38,024 nucleotides of DNA from a virus. Numbering within the stretch: the first letter of the stretch is position 1; each line of letters starts with the position of its first letter. The stretch is from positions 1-38,024 of the IMG/VR virus record IMGVR_UViG_3300035162_001736. One strand, 5' to 3'. The notes beneath the pieces were generated by a model. The model saw nothing but the letters and a program-made list of their open reading frames with translations. It had not been told where the DNA came from and searched no databases. The position numbers and the translations under genes are program-made. Below, in pieces: positions 23,474-31,546 of this stretch.

Positions 23474-24462
23474 TACACGCTCCAGCCAATAGTTCCGTTG
23501 ATGTAGGTTAGTACAATTTCAGCAAAATTCTTATCAAAAGTGAGGTCGGTTGCAGAGCTTGCGATGTTAGAGCCATTACGCGCTACGGTAAAACTGGTAG
23601 TTGCGGCTGCTCCGGTTCCATCTTTGACTGTTACTGTATCTCCGGCAGTCGGTGAAGCGGGCAGAGTAATAGTGATACTTCCAGCCGTAGCAATGATGTA
23701 GTCCCTGTTGATAGCCGTATATCCAACCCCTTTTAGCAGCGGAGTAATCGCACCAGAACCGCCGTTAGCAAACGGTAATACGCCTGTAACCCCCGTGGTT
23801 AGCGGAAGTCCTGTTGTATTGGTCAGCACACCGGACGCTGGAGTGCCGAGAGCAGGTGTAACCAGCGCAGGGCTTGTAGAAAGGACTACTGCCCCCGTAC
23901 CTGTAGAGGTAGTGACACCCGTACCGCCATTGGCAACAGCAAGAGTACCCGCAACCGTGATTGTTCCAGAGCCTGTAATCGGGCCTCCAGAAGTAGTAAG
24001 GCCCGTAGTTCCGCCAGATACCGCCACGCTTGTTACTGAGCCACCGGCATCACTTCTATATTCTAAGGCTGTACCGCCTGCGTTCATCGCAAGAACTTGA
24101 TTAGGCGCCCCAAGAGCAGAGAGGTTTGTTCCGCCGTTGGCAACAGGCAATATGCCTGTTATCTGTGAGGTTAAATCAACGCCTGTTAGCGCGCCACCCA
24201 AGACCAAGTTGCCAGTAGTAGTAACTGTACCTGTCAGGGAAATTCCGTTAACAGTGCCTGTACCGCCGACAGAGACAACTGTTCCCGTTGACCCTCCAGT
24301 AGAAGCAATCTCAGTGACCACTCCTCCTGAGTTTTTAAAGAACAATTTGCCGTCATTAGTGTTAATTGCAAGCTCGCCATCAGTCATATCTACAGCAGAA
24401 GGTACGGCTGCTGCTGTCGCAGTTCTATACAATTGAATCGGTGTAAATCCTGTTTCAGCCAT
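23473..24462 (-). CDS. Tail fiber protein with ANGGTG repeats
   Basis: This 329-aa protein begins AETGFTPIQLYRTATAAAVP, then GELAINTNDGKLFFKNSGG, a start common to phage fiber proteins. Four (L/I)xxANGG(T/S) motifs recur (PVANGGTNL, AVANGGTGV, PFANGGSGA), separated by Thr/Gly/Val-rich beta strands, as in trimeric fiber shafts. The C-terminal region (about 245-329) carries ITITLPASPTAGDTVTVKDG, typical of a beta-sandwich knob. A GGAGG site precedes its ATG. It lies directly upstream of the propeller trio and could be the shaft they attach to. Confidence 0.75.
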   Translation of the reverse strand: MAETGFTPIQLYRTATAAAVPSAVDMTDGELAINTNDGKLFFKNSGGVVTEIASTGGSTGTVVSVGGTGTVNGISLTGTVTTTGNLVLGGALTGVDLTSQITGILPVANGGTNLSALGAPNQVLAMNAGGTALEYRSDAGGSVTSVAVSGGTTGLTTSGGPITGSGTITVAGTLAVANGGTGVTTSTGTGAVVLSTSPALVTPALGTPASGVLTNTTGLPLTTGVTGVLPFANGGSGAITPLLKGVGYTAINRDYIIATAGSITITLPASPTAGDTVTVKDGTGAAATTSFTVARNGSNIASSATDLTFDKNFAEIVLTYINGTIGWSV

Positions 24463-24489
24463 TTCAGCCTCCGCTTATTGAAAATATTA

Positions 24490-24708
24490 TTAGAAAGTAC
24501 CGCCAGAGATTCCGGTCGTAGCTACGACTGAAGTAAAAGAACCTGCTGCCTTGGTTGTCGCTCCTATTACAGCATTGTCTATGGTTCCGCCAACGATAGT
24601 CGGAGCAATTGGAGACGCTAGCTTTGCTGTGGTTACTATACCGTTACCCAACTGATCCGTAGTTAACGGTACGTTGGTTGGCGCATTACCAATATATGGA
24701 TTAGACAT
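24490..24708 (-). CDS. Small fiber-associated protein
   Basis: This 72-aa protein opens SNPYIGNAPTNVPLTTDQLG, a start found in longer phage fiber or neck proteins, followed by short beta repeats (IVGGTIDNAVIGATTKAAG). It is either a truncated fiber N-terminal adaptor or a small subunit that anchors the fiber. GGAGATAACCTA before the ATG is a good ribosome site, and the start overlaps the upstream stop (TAATG). It ends in ISGGTF, resembling the end of the 400-aa protein at 16587. Confidence 0.6.
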   Translation of the reverse strand: MSNPYIGNAPTNVPLTTDQLGNGIVTTAKLASPIAPTIVGGTIDNAVIGATTKAAGSFTSVVATTGISGGTF

Positions 24709-25040
24709 TAGGTTATCTCCAGGATTGATAAGACAGCGTCTACTGAGGCTGCTGCGCTTGAGTTAACTTTGATTGAGTCGCCGGTTATCAAAACAATCTT
24801 CTGATTGCCGCCTACTGGCACGAGAGCGCCTCCTACGGGAACAGGAGCATCTTTGACGACATAGGTGTCGTTAGCCCCATCATTTACCGTGACATCGATA
24901 TTAACTGTTGCGGCGCTAGTGTTGGCGACAGTTAAGCCTATGACCGTGGTCTGAGTAGAAGCGCCTACAACATAAGAGCCCACTGCGGTCAGTGCCGTGC
25001 CTATGTCTCTAGAAACTTTGCGTGTAAATGTATTTGCCAT
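24708..25040 (-). CDS. Small beta-sandwich virion protein
   Basis: This 110-aa protein reads as a single beta-sandwich domain: ASTQTTVIGLTVANTSAATV, VNIDVTVNDG, YVVKDAPVPVGG and GDSIKVNSSAAASVDAVLS. Proteins with this pattern accompany tail-fiber genes in marine phages and are probably virion surface or fiber components. It overlaps the 72-aa fiber-associated gene by one base. No enzymatic motif is visible. Confidence 0.6.
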   Translation of the reverse strand: MANTFTRKVSRDIGTALTAVGSYVVGASTQTTVIGLTVANTSAATVNIDVTVNDGANDTYVVKDAPVPVGGALVPVGGNQKIVLITGDSIKVNSSAAASVDAVLSILEIT

Positions 25041-25049
25041 GTTATTCCT

Positions 25050-26705
25050 TTACCCTAGTGCAACAGCTAACGCTATTACATCATCAGTCGTTACGCCAGC
25101 AGCCGGAGTAGATGAAGTCCAGGCAGAGCCAGTAGAAGTAAGCACGTTACCGCTGGCGCCAGGGGCGGTTATTCCCGTGCCTCCGTTCGCTGCAGCTAAC
25201 GTGCCTGCCAATGTTATGTCGCCGGTAGTGCCTGTATTCGGAGTTAACCCGGTAGATCCTGCGCTAAAGCTAGTCACTGCTGCCGTTACCGCTGTCGTCC
25301 ACACAAAAGCTGAACCATTCCACTTTAAGAATGTGTCCGTTACAGTGGGAGCAGTTAAAAAATCGCTGGCCCCTGAGCCTGTATTATACACTATTCTATT
25401 TGCAGCTCCTCCCGCTACATTAGTAGCGCTTGCGGCAGTGCCGGATATTGAAATACCCCAAGTTCCTGTTGCGCCTGTTCCGTCAGTCTGAGGAGCGCCA
25501 ACATTTGCTGCAGTCAACACGACAACGCCTGTCTGTCCATTCACCGATACAACAGTGTTCGATTGATCTATTTTCTGCCAAACGGCTCCGCTAAATACCG
25601 CCCAATCTCCTACCTGCCAGTCTGTTATTCCGTCAAGATTGGTTGTTCCTGCAACGTCTACTATATAATAATGACCCTGAGTTCCAGCCCCTGAAGCCAA
25701 TGTAGGGGAGTTTGTTGCTGCGTTCCACACACCTTGATATGCCAACCCTGTCTGGAAAGAAGCCGTTGTTACTCCGGTTATTACGCCTTTTGCGTCAACT
25801 GTGACAACTGGTATTAAAGCAGCAGATCCGTATGTTCCAGCAGTTACGCCAGAGGCAGGTAAATCAGCGTTAACCAAAGCTCTGAAAGATGTCGGGGCAT
25901 CGGCGCCAGCGGCTGGACCTCCGTAAAACACATTGGCTGGCTGATCAGTCTGAATAAGAGCAGATCCCCAGGTGTAAGCTCCTGTGCCGCCAGATACTAA
26001 AACTTGTCCAGAGGCGCCTGCCGTTCCTAATCTTATGGTGCTTCCGCCGCCGTAAGCTATAGCTCCAGGGGCGCTAGCATTGGATATTCCCGTGCCTCCC
26101 TGGTCAATAGGCAAAACGCCGTCAATTTGATTTTGATCTGATAGATCTACCGGAGGATGCTGATGGTCTCCTCGTGAGAGCTCGGTCAAAGTTCCCGCAC
26201 TTCCATTAGTCGTTCCGGTTAATGGCGCGGTGTCTTCAAAGTCTGCCGTCAAAGTTACGTTGGCGTTAAGGTTTCCTCCGCCTTCTAAACCTGCCCCAGC
26301 AATTATCTGCCGGCTAGTGGGTACATAACCAGTGATAACCGCAGGAACTGAAGATATTGCTGTAATACGCCCTGTCGCGTCTAACGTGACAACAGGGATA
26401 TTAGTGCCATCGCCATAAGTTCCCGCAGTAGCGCCACTGGCCGCTAGCTGAGCCGTTCCTACGCCTCCGTTAGCAATACTGAGAGTAACATCGGCGCTAA
26501 GAGGTCCGCCGCCTGTCATTCCAGTTCCGGCTATAACTTGCCGAGTTGTTGGCACTCCAGCTACTTGAAGAAGGTCTCCAGCTCGAATCTGATAGCTGAC
26601 TCCTTGATAAGTAAAAAGAAGCAGTCCGTCAGCAGATGCAACTGGAGCAGTAGGAAGCTGAGTAACTCTGCTAGGTATTAAATTACTTGGAACATTTGCG
26701 GTCAT
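25050..26705 (-). CDS. Long tail fiber protein
   Basis: This 551-aa protein is rich in Thr, Gly, Ala and Val with repeated shaft motifs. TAGTYG..IPVVT(L/V)DAxGxIT appears twice, GDHQHPPVDLSD once (a pattern seen in many fiber shafts), LPIDQGGTG once and AAANGGTGITAPG near the end. TVVSVNGQTGVVVLTAANVGA is a classic fiber module. The block LAYQGVWNAATNSPTLASG to GDWAVFSGAVWQKI (about residues 318-390) resembles a carbohydrate-facing insertion. The start overlaps the upstream stop by one base. Confidence 0.75.
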   Translation of the reverse strand: MTANVPSNLIPSRVTQLPTAPVASADGLLLFTYQGVSYQIRAGDLLQVAGVPTTRQVIAGTGMTGGGPLSADVTLSIANGGVGTAQLAASGATAGTYGDGTNIPVVTLDATGRITAISSVPAVITGYVPTSRQIIAGAGLEGGGNLNANVTLTADFEDTAPLTGTTNGSAGTLTELSRGDHQHPPVDLSDQNQIDGVLPIDQGGTGISNASAPGAIAYGGGSTIRLGTAGASGQVLVSGGTGAYTWGSALIQTDQPANVFYGGPAAGADAPTSFRALVNADLPASGVTAGTYGSAALIPVVTVDAKGVITGVTTASFQTGLAYQGVWNAATNSPTLASGAGTQGHYYIVDVAGTTNLDGITDWQVGDWAVFSGAVWQKIDQSNTVVSVNGQTGVVVLTAANVGAPQTDGTGATGTWGISISGTAASATNVAGGAANRIVYNTGSGASDFLTAPTVTDTFLKWNGSAFVWTTAVTAAVTSFSAGSTGLTPNTGTTGDITLAGTLAAANGGTGITAPGASGNVLTSTGSAWTSSTPAAGVTTDDVIALAVALG

Positions 26706-27010
26706 TAATTCATCTCCAAGTATTTATTACCATCTTCAGTAACAATGAACTCGTCTCCAGCTTCTTGAATGACGCCGGCAGGATGTGTGTCTATGTTTGT
26801 GTCGGGCCTATTAAAAGGCAAGACAATTTGATCTGGTTGCCTAGCTGGCAACAAATAAGGGTCGTATTCGTCTTTATCGGCCGCGCAAACCATGAGCCCA
26901 GGAAAATTAGGATCAGGCGAAAGCTCAGACAATAAGAATTTACAAGAGCACCTAGCGCATATAGCAATACCAAATGTGGGCTGACCTCTCGGATCAAGAT
27001 AGATACTCAC
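26705..27010 (-). CDS. Small Cys-motif protein, zinc-ribbon-like
   Basis: This 101-aa protein has CARC at residues 18-21 and a second half-site VCAAD at 41-45, joined by a loop (ELSPDPNFPGLM). Phage relatives that I recall carry CxxC and CxxC knuckles with a GLxVC motif; here the last Cys is replaced by Asp45, so metal binding could be CxxC...CxxD. YDPYLLPARQPDQIVL and FNRPDTNI follow. It sits between the gp4-like adaptor and the long fiber gene, with overlaps on both sides, and is probably a minor tail or assembly factor. Confidence 0.6.
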   Translation of the reverse strand: MSIYLDPRGQPTFGIAICARCSCKFLLSELSPDPNFPGLMVCAADKDEYDPYLLPARQPDQIVLPFNRPDTNIDTHPAGVIQEAGDEFIVTEDGNKYLEMN

Positions 27011-28017
27011 GCCGTGTAAGCTCCTATGCCGGGATTGATTTGAATGGGAGATCCATCATTATCTCCATCCCAGGCTCTTTGCATACTCATAGCGGCTTTG
27101 GCATCAAGCATCGGCACAAGCTGAGCATCAGCCGCAGGCGTTTCAGCGCAGACTCTAGCAGCCAAACCATTTATTACAGCCTCTAGCCAGCGGTTAGGTA
27201 TCTCTATCTCTTGCTGTAAGTTGTCTGTATCCATTATTTGACGATGACGCCAAAGCACTAATTGATACTTCTCAGAGGCAGCGCTGGGCGCTGGCCAAAG
27301 ATTAACAACAGGCTGCGGAATATCGCGCTGATAATAGAAGCTGCTTGGACGGCCAGAAAAGACTAAATTGCTTTGATTGACGTAGTTGTCTCTGCTTAGA
27401 ATGCCCAAAGGAATAGCTTGAGGCATGTTACCCAAAGTTATCGAGGTAAAAGAGATGGTCGAAGCGCCGTCTGTAGGAATTATTCTGAAGTATTGTTTAG
27501 CTAAAGCTCCAGTTATTTCACTCCAAGTAATATTGCCAGCTACCGCCGTAGAGGCTGTTGAGAGGTTTAAACTGGTCGAAGTTCCGACTGTAGTCCACGC
27601 AATATTGTCAGAACTGGTCTGAAAAGTGACCGGAATAGCCGCCGCAGACCACTTAATTCCGATGAAATTGACTATTGTGGGAGTGGTAAAATTGACTAAA
27701 TAAGACGTATTTGTCGTCGTTACAGTGCCGCTGAGCTCTTGAAGTACGTTTAAATTCAAGTTTAAAACGTCTATTGTGCCTTTGGGGAGCGTCACAATTT
27801 GGTTATTTTCGTATAAAGGCAGTATTTGCTGCTCTATGCACCAGGCAGGCGTGCGAATATTAGCCAGCTCATCCAACATAAAAGAAAGAGAGTCGAGACC
27901 GTACTCTTGCATTTCTGAGGTTATAGCTTGAGCAGGCAGGCGACATCGCCTAAAGGCATGATCTACTACCTTCAGAGCGTTAAATGTTTTTACGCCAATG
28001 TTGCCGGAATAAGCCAT
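27007..28017 (-). CDS. gp4-like tail adaptor with inserted discoidin-like domain
   Basis: This 336-aa protein's outer parts match the P22 gp4 / tail accessory factor plan. The N-terminal helices (residues 9-57, ALKVVDHAFRRCRLP...LDSLSFMLDEL) are followed by ILPLYENNQIVTLPKG. Later come SRDNYVNQSNLVFSGRPSSF, VVNLWPAPS and YQLVLWRHRQI, then helices. Between them, about residues 95-200 form a beta-rich insert (VNFIGIKWSAA, VTFQTSSDNIAWTTVG, KQYFRIIPTDGAS) resembling F5/8-type C (discoidin) carbohydrate-binding domains. The protein probably bridges portal and tail, and the insert may be displayed outside. Confidence 0.65.
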   Translation of the reverse strand: MAYSGNIGVKTFNALKVVDHAFRRCRLPAQAITSEMQEYGLDSLSFMLDELANIRTPAWCIEQQILPLYENNQIVTLPKGTIDVLNLNLNVLQELSGTVTTTNTSYLVNFTTPTIVNFIGIKWSAAAIPVTFQTSSDNIAWTTVGTSTSLNLSTASTAVAGNITWSEITGALAKQYFRIIPTDGASTISFTSITLGNMPQAIPLGILSRDNYVNQSNLVFSGRPSSFYYQRDIPQPVVNLWPAPSAASEKYQLVLWRHRQIMDTDNLQQEIEIPNRWLEAVINGLAARVCAETPAADAQLVPMLDAKAAMSMQRAWDGDNDGSPIQINPGIGAYTA

Positions 28018-28045
28018 ATAGTTCCCATATTTTTTTAACTATTAT

Positions 28046-28065
28046 GGTTGCTGATACAGCATACC
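28046..28065 (-). other. Small hairpin upstream of the gp4-like gene
   Basis: In the 66-base gap between two genes, tgctg-ata-cagca forms a 5-bp stem extended by ggt/acc with one bulged base. No T-run follows on the leftward strand. It could mark an RNA processing point; otherwise the gap holds only the ribosome site of the gp4-like gene. Confidence 0.3.
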
Positions 28066-28083
28066 CGATGAAGACAGAGGATT

Positions 28084-28305
28084 TTAGTCCCAGCTGTGCT
28101 TCATGGTTCCCATTTTTTTAAAGCCTGCGACTTCACCGCCTTTGCTATAGCCTTGGGCGCTACTCATATTGCCTGAATAAGCTCGGTTTCCCATGGACTT
28201 TTCCATGCCCATGCCTTCATTGCGTCGAGCTTTCATAGACTGACTTTTTTTGCCGTTTCTGGCGCCCATTGAGTCGTCTAATCGATCATTATATCCTTGT
28301 CTCAT
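28084..28305 (-). CDS. Small basic KGG-motif protein
   Basis: This 73-aa protein is strongly basic and Met/Gly/Ser-rich (MKARRNEGMGMEKSMGN), and probably disordered. It carries AQGYSKGGEVAGF, the same GYSKGG motif that is tandemly repeated in the protein at 33731. It might bind DNA or coat a virion component; I know of no characterised family. A 66-base gap with a small hairpin separates it from the gp4-like gene. Confidence 0.6.
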   Translation of the reverse strand: MRQGYNDRLDDSMGARNGKKSQSMKARRNEGMGMEKSMGNRAYSGNMSSAQGYSKGGEVAGFKKMGTMKHSWD

Positions 28306-28316
28306 GAAAATATCCT

Positions 28317-28832
28317 CTATGTCATCTTAGAAAATGATTTAGCGAGATTAGCTCGCTTCATCGTTTTAGCAGACGGCTTAGGGCCACCCGCAATTGCTGG
28401 TTTTCCCGCAGCAACTTTGTTTAATTTGCTTTTTGGAATGCTTTGCCCTTCAGGAGTGTCCATATACTCACGAAGAGCACCCGGCTTTTTTACAGCACCC
28501 TTAATCCAGTCTTTTTTAGACCCGCCTGTAGATGCGCGAAAACCTTTTTCAGCTTCACCGCGCAGCCTGGTCATTTCATCACGAGCATTACGCTCACGGG
28601 AGCCAACACGAGCTATTTGCGCTCTTTTGTCCATGCGCTCAGCAGCATCATTTGACCTACGGCTCTCAACTCTACGCTTTTCATCGGCTGCGTTATCCTG
28701 GACGCCGATTACGCGAGCCTCCTCTTGACGAATATTTTTCATACCGCCCCGATTCATTTTTACAGGCCCAGAAGACTTTGTGAATCCAAAGTCTGAAGGA
28801 AACTCAAATTCATCGATATAATTAATGGTCAT
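28317..28832 (-). CDS. Basic helical hypothetical protein
   Basis: This 171-aa protein is rich in Arg, Lys and Glu. A short N-terminal region leads to VKMNRGGMKNIRQEE (a GG motif shared with other virion proteins here). A long charged helix follows (residues of about 48-95, DEKRRVESRRSNDAAERMDKR split across it), then a Lys/Pro-rich tail. It may package with DNA or act in head assembly. Start is ATG at 28832, overlapping the upstream gene's stop by one base. No family is recognised. Confidence 0.6.
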   Translation of the reverse strand: MTINYIDEFEFPSDFGFTKSSGPVKMNRGGMKNIRQEEARVIGVQDNAADEKRRVESRRSNDAAERMDKRAQIARVGSRERNARDEMTRLRGEAEKGFRASTGGSKKDWIKGAVKKPGALREYMDTPEGQSIPKSKLNKVAAGKPAIAGGPKPSAKTMKRANLAKSFSKMT

Positions 28833-29473
28833 TAGTAACCTCCTCCTGAATTATTGATGTGAGCAGTGATCGTGGCTCCGGCGGTGAATGAGTTAATTCG
28901 CAGCATTATAGCTCGACAACTTTCGCCGCCATTTGCCAGAACTTGAGCTGTTACCGCGCTCATATTGGGAATAGCTACTCCCAGATCGGTATAAACAGTG
29001 CCTACTTCATCAAAGATGTTGGCTGGTGTCTGAAGAACAGTGTAGTTAATTGTCCCAGTTACGTTAACCATTACCATAGGAGCAGACATGGTATTTTCTA
29101 AATTAACCCAGTAACCAATAGCTTCGGCAAGAAGACCTACTGACAATACAAGACCGCCCATAGTTGCGCTAGGTTGTATAGTTTCAACAGTAAGGAAGAA
29201 CTTAGTGCTATTTACTGTTGCTCCGCTTGCAGGTCCAGCTGCGATCACTTCAGTCTGAGAATTACCAGCTGCATCAGTGCCAACTATAGTGAAAGCAATG
29301 CCTGCCAAAGTGGCTTGGACGGGAGCGGTTAGGGTGACTATATGAGCTAGATTATCTAACGTACTAGTCTGTAAAGGAGCAACTGCTGCCCCTGTACTTG
29401 TAAAAGCGCCAGGATTAAACCAAACCGTGCTGGTATCACTAGGAGTCAAAGTTCCTATTTTTACTGGTCTCAT
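28832..29473 (-). CDS. Putative head decoration / virion surface protein
   Basis: This 213-aa beta-rich protein is of low charge and high Thr, Ala and Val content: STLDNLAHIVTLTAPVQATL, AGIAFTIVGTDAAGNSQTEV and VVLSVG-type strands. It comes soon after the capsid gene and beside the 122-aa protein of similar style, an arrangement typical of decoration proteins. The tail ends ITAHINNSGGGY. There is no signal or enzyme motif. The assignment is positional. Confidence 0.55.
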   Translation of the reverse strand: MRPVKIGTLTPSDTSTVWFNPGAFTSTGAAVAPLQTSTLDNLAHIVTLTAPVQATLAGIAFTIVGTDAAGNSQTEVIAAGPASGATVNSTKFFLTVETIQPSATMGGLVLSVGLLAEAIGYWVNLENTMSAPMVMVNVTGTINYTVLQTPANIFDEVGTVYTDLGVAIPNMSAVTAQVLANGGESCRAIMLRINSFTAGATITAHINNSGGGY

Positions 29474-29483
29474 GATTTACTCC

Positions 29484-29852
29484 TTACGCTACAGTCACAC
29501 TACGATCAGATACAAGAGTCCAGCCAACAGTTTCAACAAACAATAGCATGCAAGTGTCAGCGGCGGCATTAAACGTCAATGTCGCACCGTTAGCAAATGT
29601 GGTTGGAGTGACTACTGCTGCGCCGCCACCTGTAGAAGATACGGTAAGAATTTTTAATTGACCAGCATAACCATCAGCTAATGTGATCGCCAATGCGCCA
29701 GCACCAGGAGGCGCCATAACTGTAGACAGAGTTGTAAGATTAGCCGCTGTAGAAGTAGTGACTGTTTGTACATCACCCTTAAATGCGCCTGAAATTGTAC
29801 CAATAAAACCATTGGTAGATGTCACTGGACCTGAAAAAGTAGTAGAGCTCAT
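29484..29852 (-). CDS. Small beta-rich virion protein
   Basis: This 122-aa protein is Thr/Ala/Val/Gly-rich: FSGPVTSTNGFIGTISGAF, then ADGYAGQLKILTVSSTGGG and TPTTFANGATLTFNAAADT. The ANGATLTF and LFVETVGWTLVSD segments resemble the knob modules of small capsid-decorating or fiber proteins. It is the first gene after the terminator behind the capsid gene and has a GAGG ribosome site. It is probably a decoration protein. Confidence 0.55.
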   Translation of the reverse strand: MSSTTFSGPVTSTNGFIGTISGAFKGDVQTVTTSTAANLTTLSTVMAPPGAGALAITLADGYAGQLKILTVSSTGGGAAVVTPTTFANGATLTFNAAADTCMLLFVETVGWTLVSDRSVTVA

Positions 29853-29922
29853 GATAAATTCCTCACATGCGAGTTAAAAGATTTGATTGCTGTCTGCATG
29901 TAGTCAGCCGAAGCTGTCAGCA

Positions 29923-29939
29923 ACCAAATTAAATTTGGT
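29923..29939 (-). promoter_or_regulatory. 17-bp perfect inverted repeat after capsid terminator
   Basis: accaaatt-a-aatttggt is a perfect 8-bp inverted repeat around one base, sitting directly after the T-run of the capsid terminator (reading leftward) and before the next gene. It could be an operator, a second weak terminator arm or part of a promoter. The rest of the 140-base gap (29853-29992) shows no other clear signal. Confidence 0.45.
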
Positions 29940-29983
29940 AAAAATGTCTCTAACTCTAGAAGGGGTCTACCAGAGTTAGAGAC
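29940..29983 (-). terminator. Intrinsic terminator after the major capsid gene
   Basis: Reading leftward, the sequence gtctctaactct, a 14-base loop, then agagttagagac gives a perfect 12-bp stem, followed by ATTTTTACC. It lies nine bases beyond the capsid stop. The stem and T-run match a rho-independent terminator, placed as T7 places Tphi after its capsid gene. Leaky termination would set capsid expression above the downstream genes. Confidence 0.85.
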
Positions 29984-29992
29984 GATACTTAC

Positions 29993-30907
29993 TTATACGC
30001 CTGGTGTGCCGAACACGCCACGCGGATCTGTCCAACCAACTGTGTAACGCTCTGTCGCTTTATAGCGCATAGAGTCAGTTGCAAAGTCACCTTCCATAGA
30101 CTTCTCAAGACCGCGGCGCATGAGGAGCTTTAAGCCTTCAGGAGCGTCAGTCTGAACCCACCATGCGGTGGTAGAAGTAATACGAGAAAGGTTTGCTTGA
30201 CCATCTGCCAAAAGCCCCATGGACTTAATAGCGTTGATGTCGTTGTCAGCGGTCCCGCTTCGTAGAACTGATTTTAACAAAGTTTCCGCTTGGAAAACAT
30301 TGCTTGGACCAGTAACGATTTGAGTAGGAGTCAATCGGATGCGCTTACCGTTGTTATCAACAGCGTTACGAATCTGAATAAGCATCTGCTCAAGAGAGGT
30401 CTGAGAAAGTGCAGCAGCCGCATTAAGCACGTTGCTGAAAGTCCCTTGCACAATCGGGTGAGCATTGCTGCTCAAGGCAACACCGTCACCGCCTGTAAAG
30501 GCTGCGTTAAACGCACGGTTCATGATGTTGGCCGTCAGGGTCTCTTTTGTTTCAATCAAAGATTGCGCCAAGTGCTTAGCGTAAGTTTGACCGATACGAA
30601 TGTGATCGCCATCTTCAACCAATACTTTGGTCAATGCAAAAGCAAGGCCATAGACGTGGTAAAGATAACGCTGCACAAACAAGATGCCGCCTGATTGATA
30701 GGTAACAGCCATGCCGTCTGGAAGCTCAGGAGCCGCGCCAAAACCATAAAGAACGGGTTCTTCATGATAGTTACGTGGAATACCTTTTTGCTCACGGAAG
30801 ACCTTCTTCCACTCATCAGCTCGCTGCTCGTAAACTCCGTCAAATACTTCGTTGAGTATTGGCTCAACTATCGACCGAAAGTCTGTACTACGCATTGGAG
30901 TAGCCAT
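29993..30907 (-). CDS. Major capsid protein
   Basis: This 304-aa protein is the predicted shell subunit with an HK97-like fold. It follows the scaffold and virion-associated genes and is followed by a strong terminator, both typical of the capsid locus. The N-terminus (MRSTDFRSIVEPILNEVFDG) leads to RIGQTYAKHLAQSLIETKET near residue 105, and GGDGVALSSNAHPIVQGTFSN, a loop common in phage capsid proteins. The conserved beta-hinge-like segment PTQIVTGPSNVFQAE comes next. The C-terminus (MRYKATERYTVGWTDPRGVFG) is typical of MCPs. It has a strong AGGAGG-type ribosome site. No protease gene is seen, so no cleavage is implied. Confidence 0.85.
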   Translation of the reverse strand: MATPMRSTDFRSIVEPILNEVFDGVYEQRADEWKKVFREQKGIPRNYHEEPVLYGFGAAPELPDGMAVTYQSGGILFVQRYLYHVYGLAFALTKVLVEDGDHIRIGQTYAKHLAQSLIETKETLTANIMNRAFNAAFTGGDGVALSSNAHPIVQGTFSNVLNAAAALSQTSLEQMLIQIRNAVDNNGKRIRLTPTQIVTGPSNVFQAETLLKSVLRSGTADNDINAIKSMGLLADGQANLSRITSTTAWWVQTDAPEGLKLLMRRGLEKSMEGDFATDSMRYKATERYTVGWTDPRGVFGTPGV

Positions 30908-30920
30908 TTTTTAGACCTCC

Positions 30921-31514
30921 TTATACTGAGTTAACAGCGGCTTTGTATTGATGCTCGTTTATTCTAACCGAGACCTTTACAAATGCATCTGTAATCAAAT
31001 TATTGGGACCACCCGCGATACCTGTAATCTGGTACTGACCAGAGGTAGTTTGGATAGCAGTAAGAGACGTGGCAGATAGCCCAGTGGCTGTTAAGCCGCC
31101 TGGAGCAGTAGGAACCCAGTCGCATTCCTCGCCAACTGCTGTTTGAACCGTAGTTCCAGCTGCTGGATTAGGATATTCAACATCAAATATAGTTTCCGGG
31201 TCGTCATAGACGAAGGCCACGATGTTTGTTGCTGTTGCACTCGCAGGCCAAAATGGCGAGAGAGTAGGCTTGCCTAGCGCATCATCATATTGAACGCCGG
31301 CAAAGATACCAAGATTGCTGATACCATCGACCGTGCCAGTACGAGTGCCGTCAGAAGTTGCGAGTTGAATAGTACCTGCGTCAACCAGCTTTACGGGGTC
31401 ACCTGAGAATACGTTCTGGGCGTATCCAGATGCAATAGTGTAGGCTTTCGCCGTTATTCTACCACTGTTGTGATAGGAAGCGCGGAAGCCAAATGCTTCA
31501 GTAGTCGCTGACAT
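30921..31514 (-). CDS. Virion structural protein next to capsid, possible decoration
   Basis: This 197-aa protein begins FGFRASYHNSGRITAKAYTIASGYA, then GDPVKLVDAGTIQLAT, GISNLGIFAGVQYDD and PFWPASATATNIVAFVYDDPE. This beta-sandwich pattern recurs in marine phages immediately upstream of the major capsid gene. It is probably a capsid-associated or decoration protein. The gene ends 13 bases before the capsid start, which has its own ribosome site. The precise function is not known. Confidence 0.6.
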   Translation of the reverse strand: MSATTEAFGFRASYHNSGRITAKAYTIASGYAQNVFSGDPVKLVDAGTIQLATSDGTRTGTVDGISNLGIFAGVQYDDALGKPTLSPFWPASATATNIVAFVYDDPETIFDVEYPNPAAGTTVQTAVGEECDWVPTAPGGLTATGLSATSLTAIQTTSGQYQITGIAGGPNNLITDAFVKVSVRINEHQYKAAVNSV

Positions 31515-31546
31515 ACTGTTGCTCCTTTGGTTAAATAGATTGCTCG

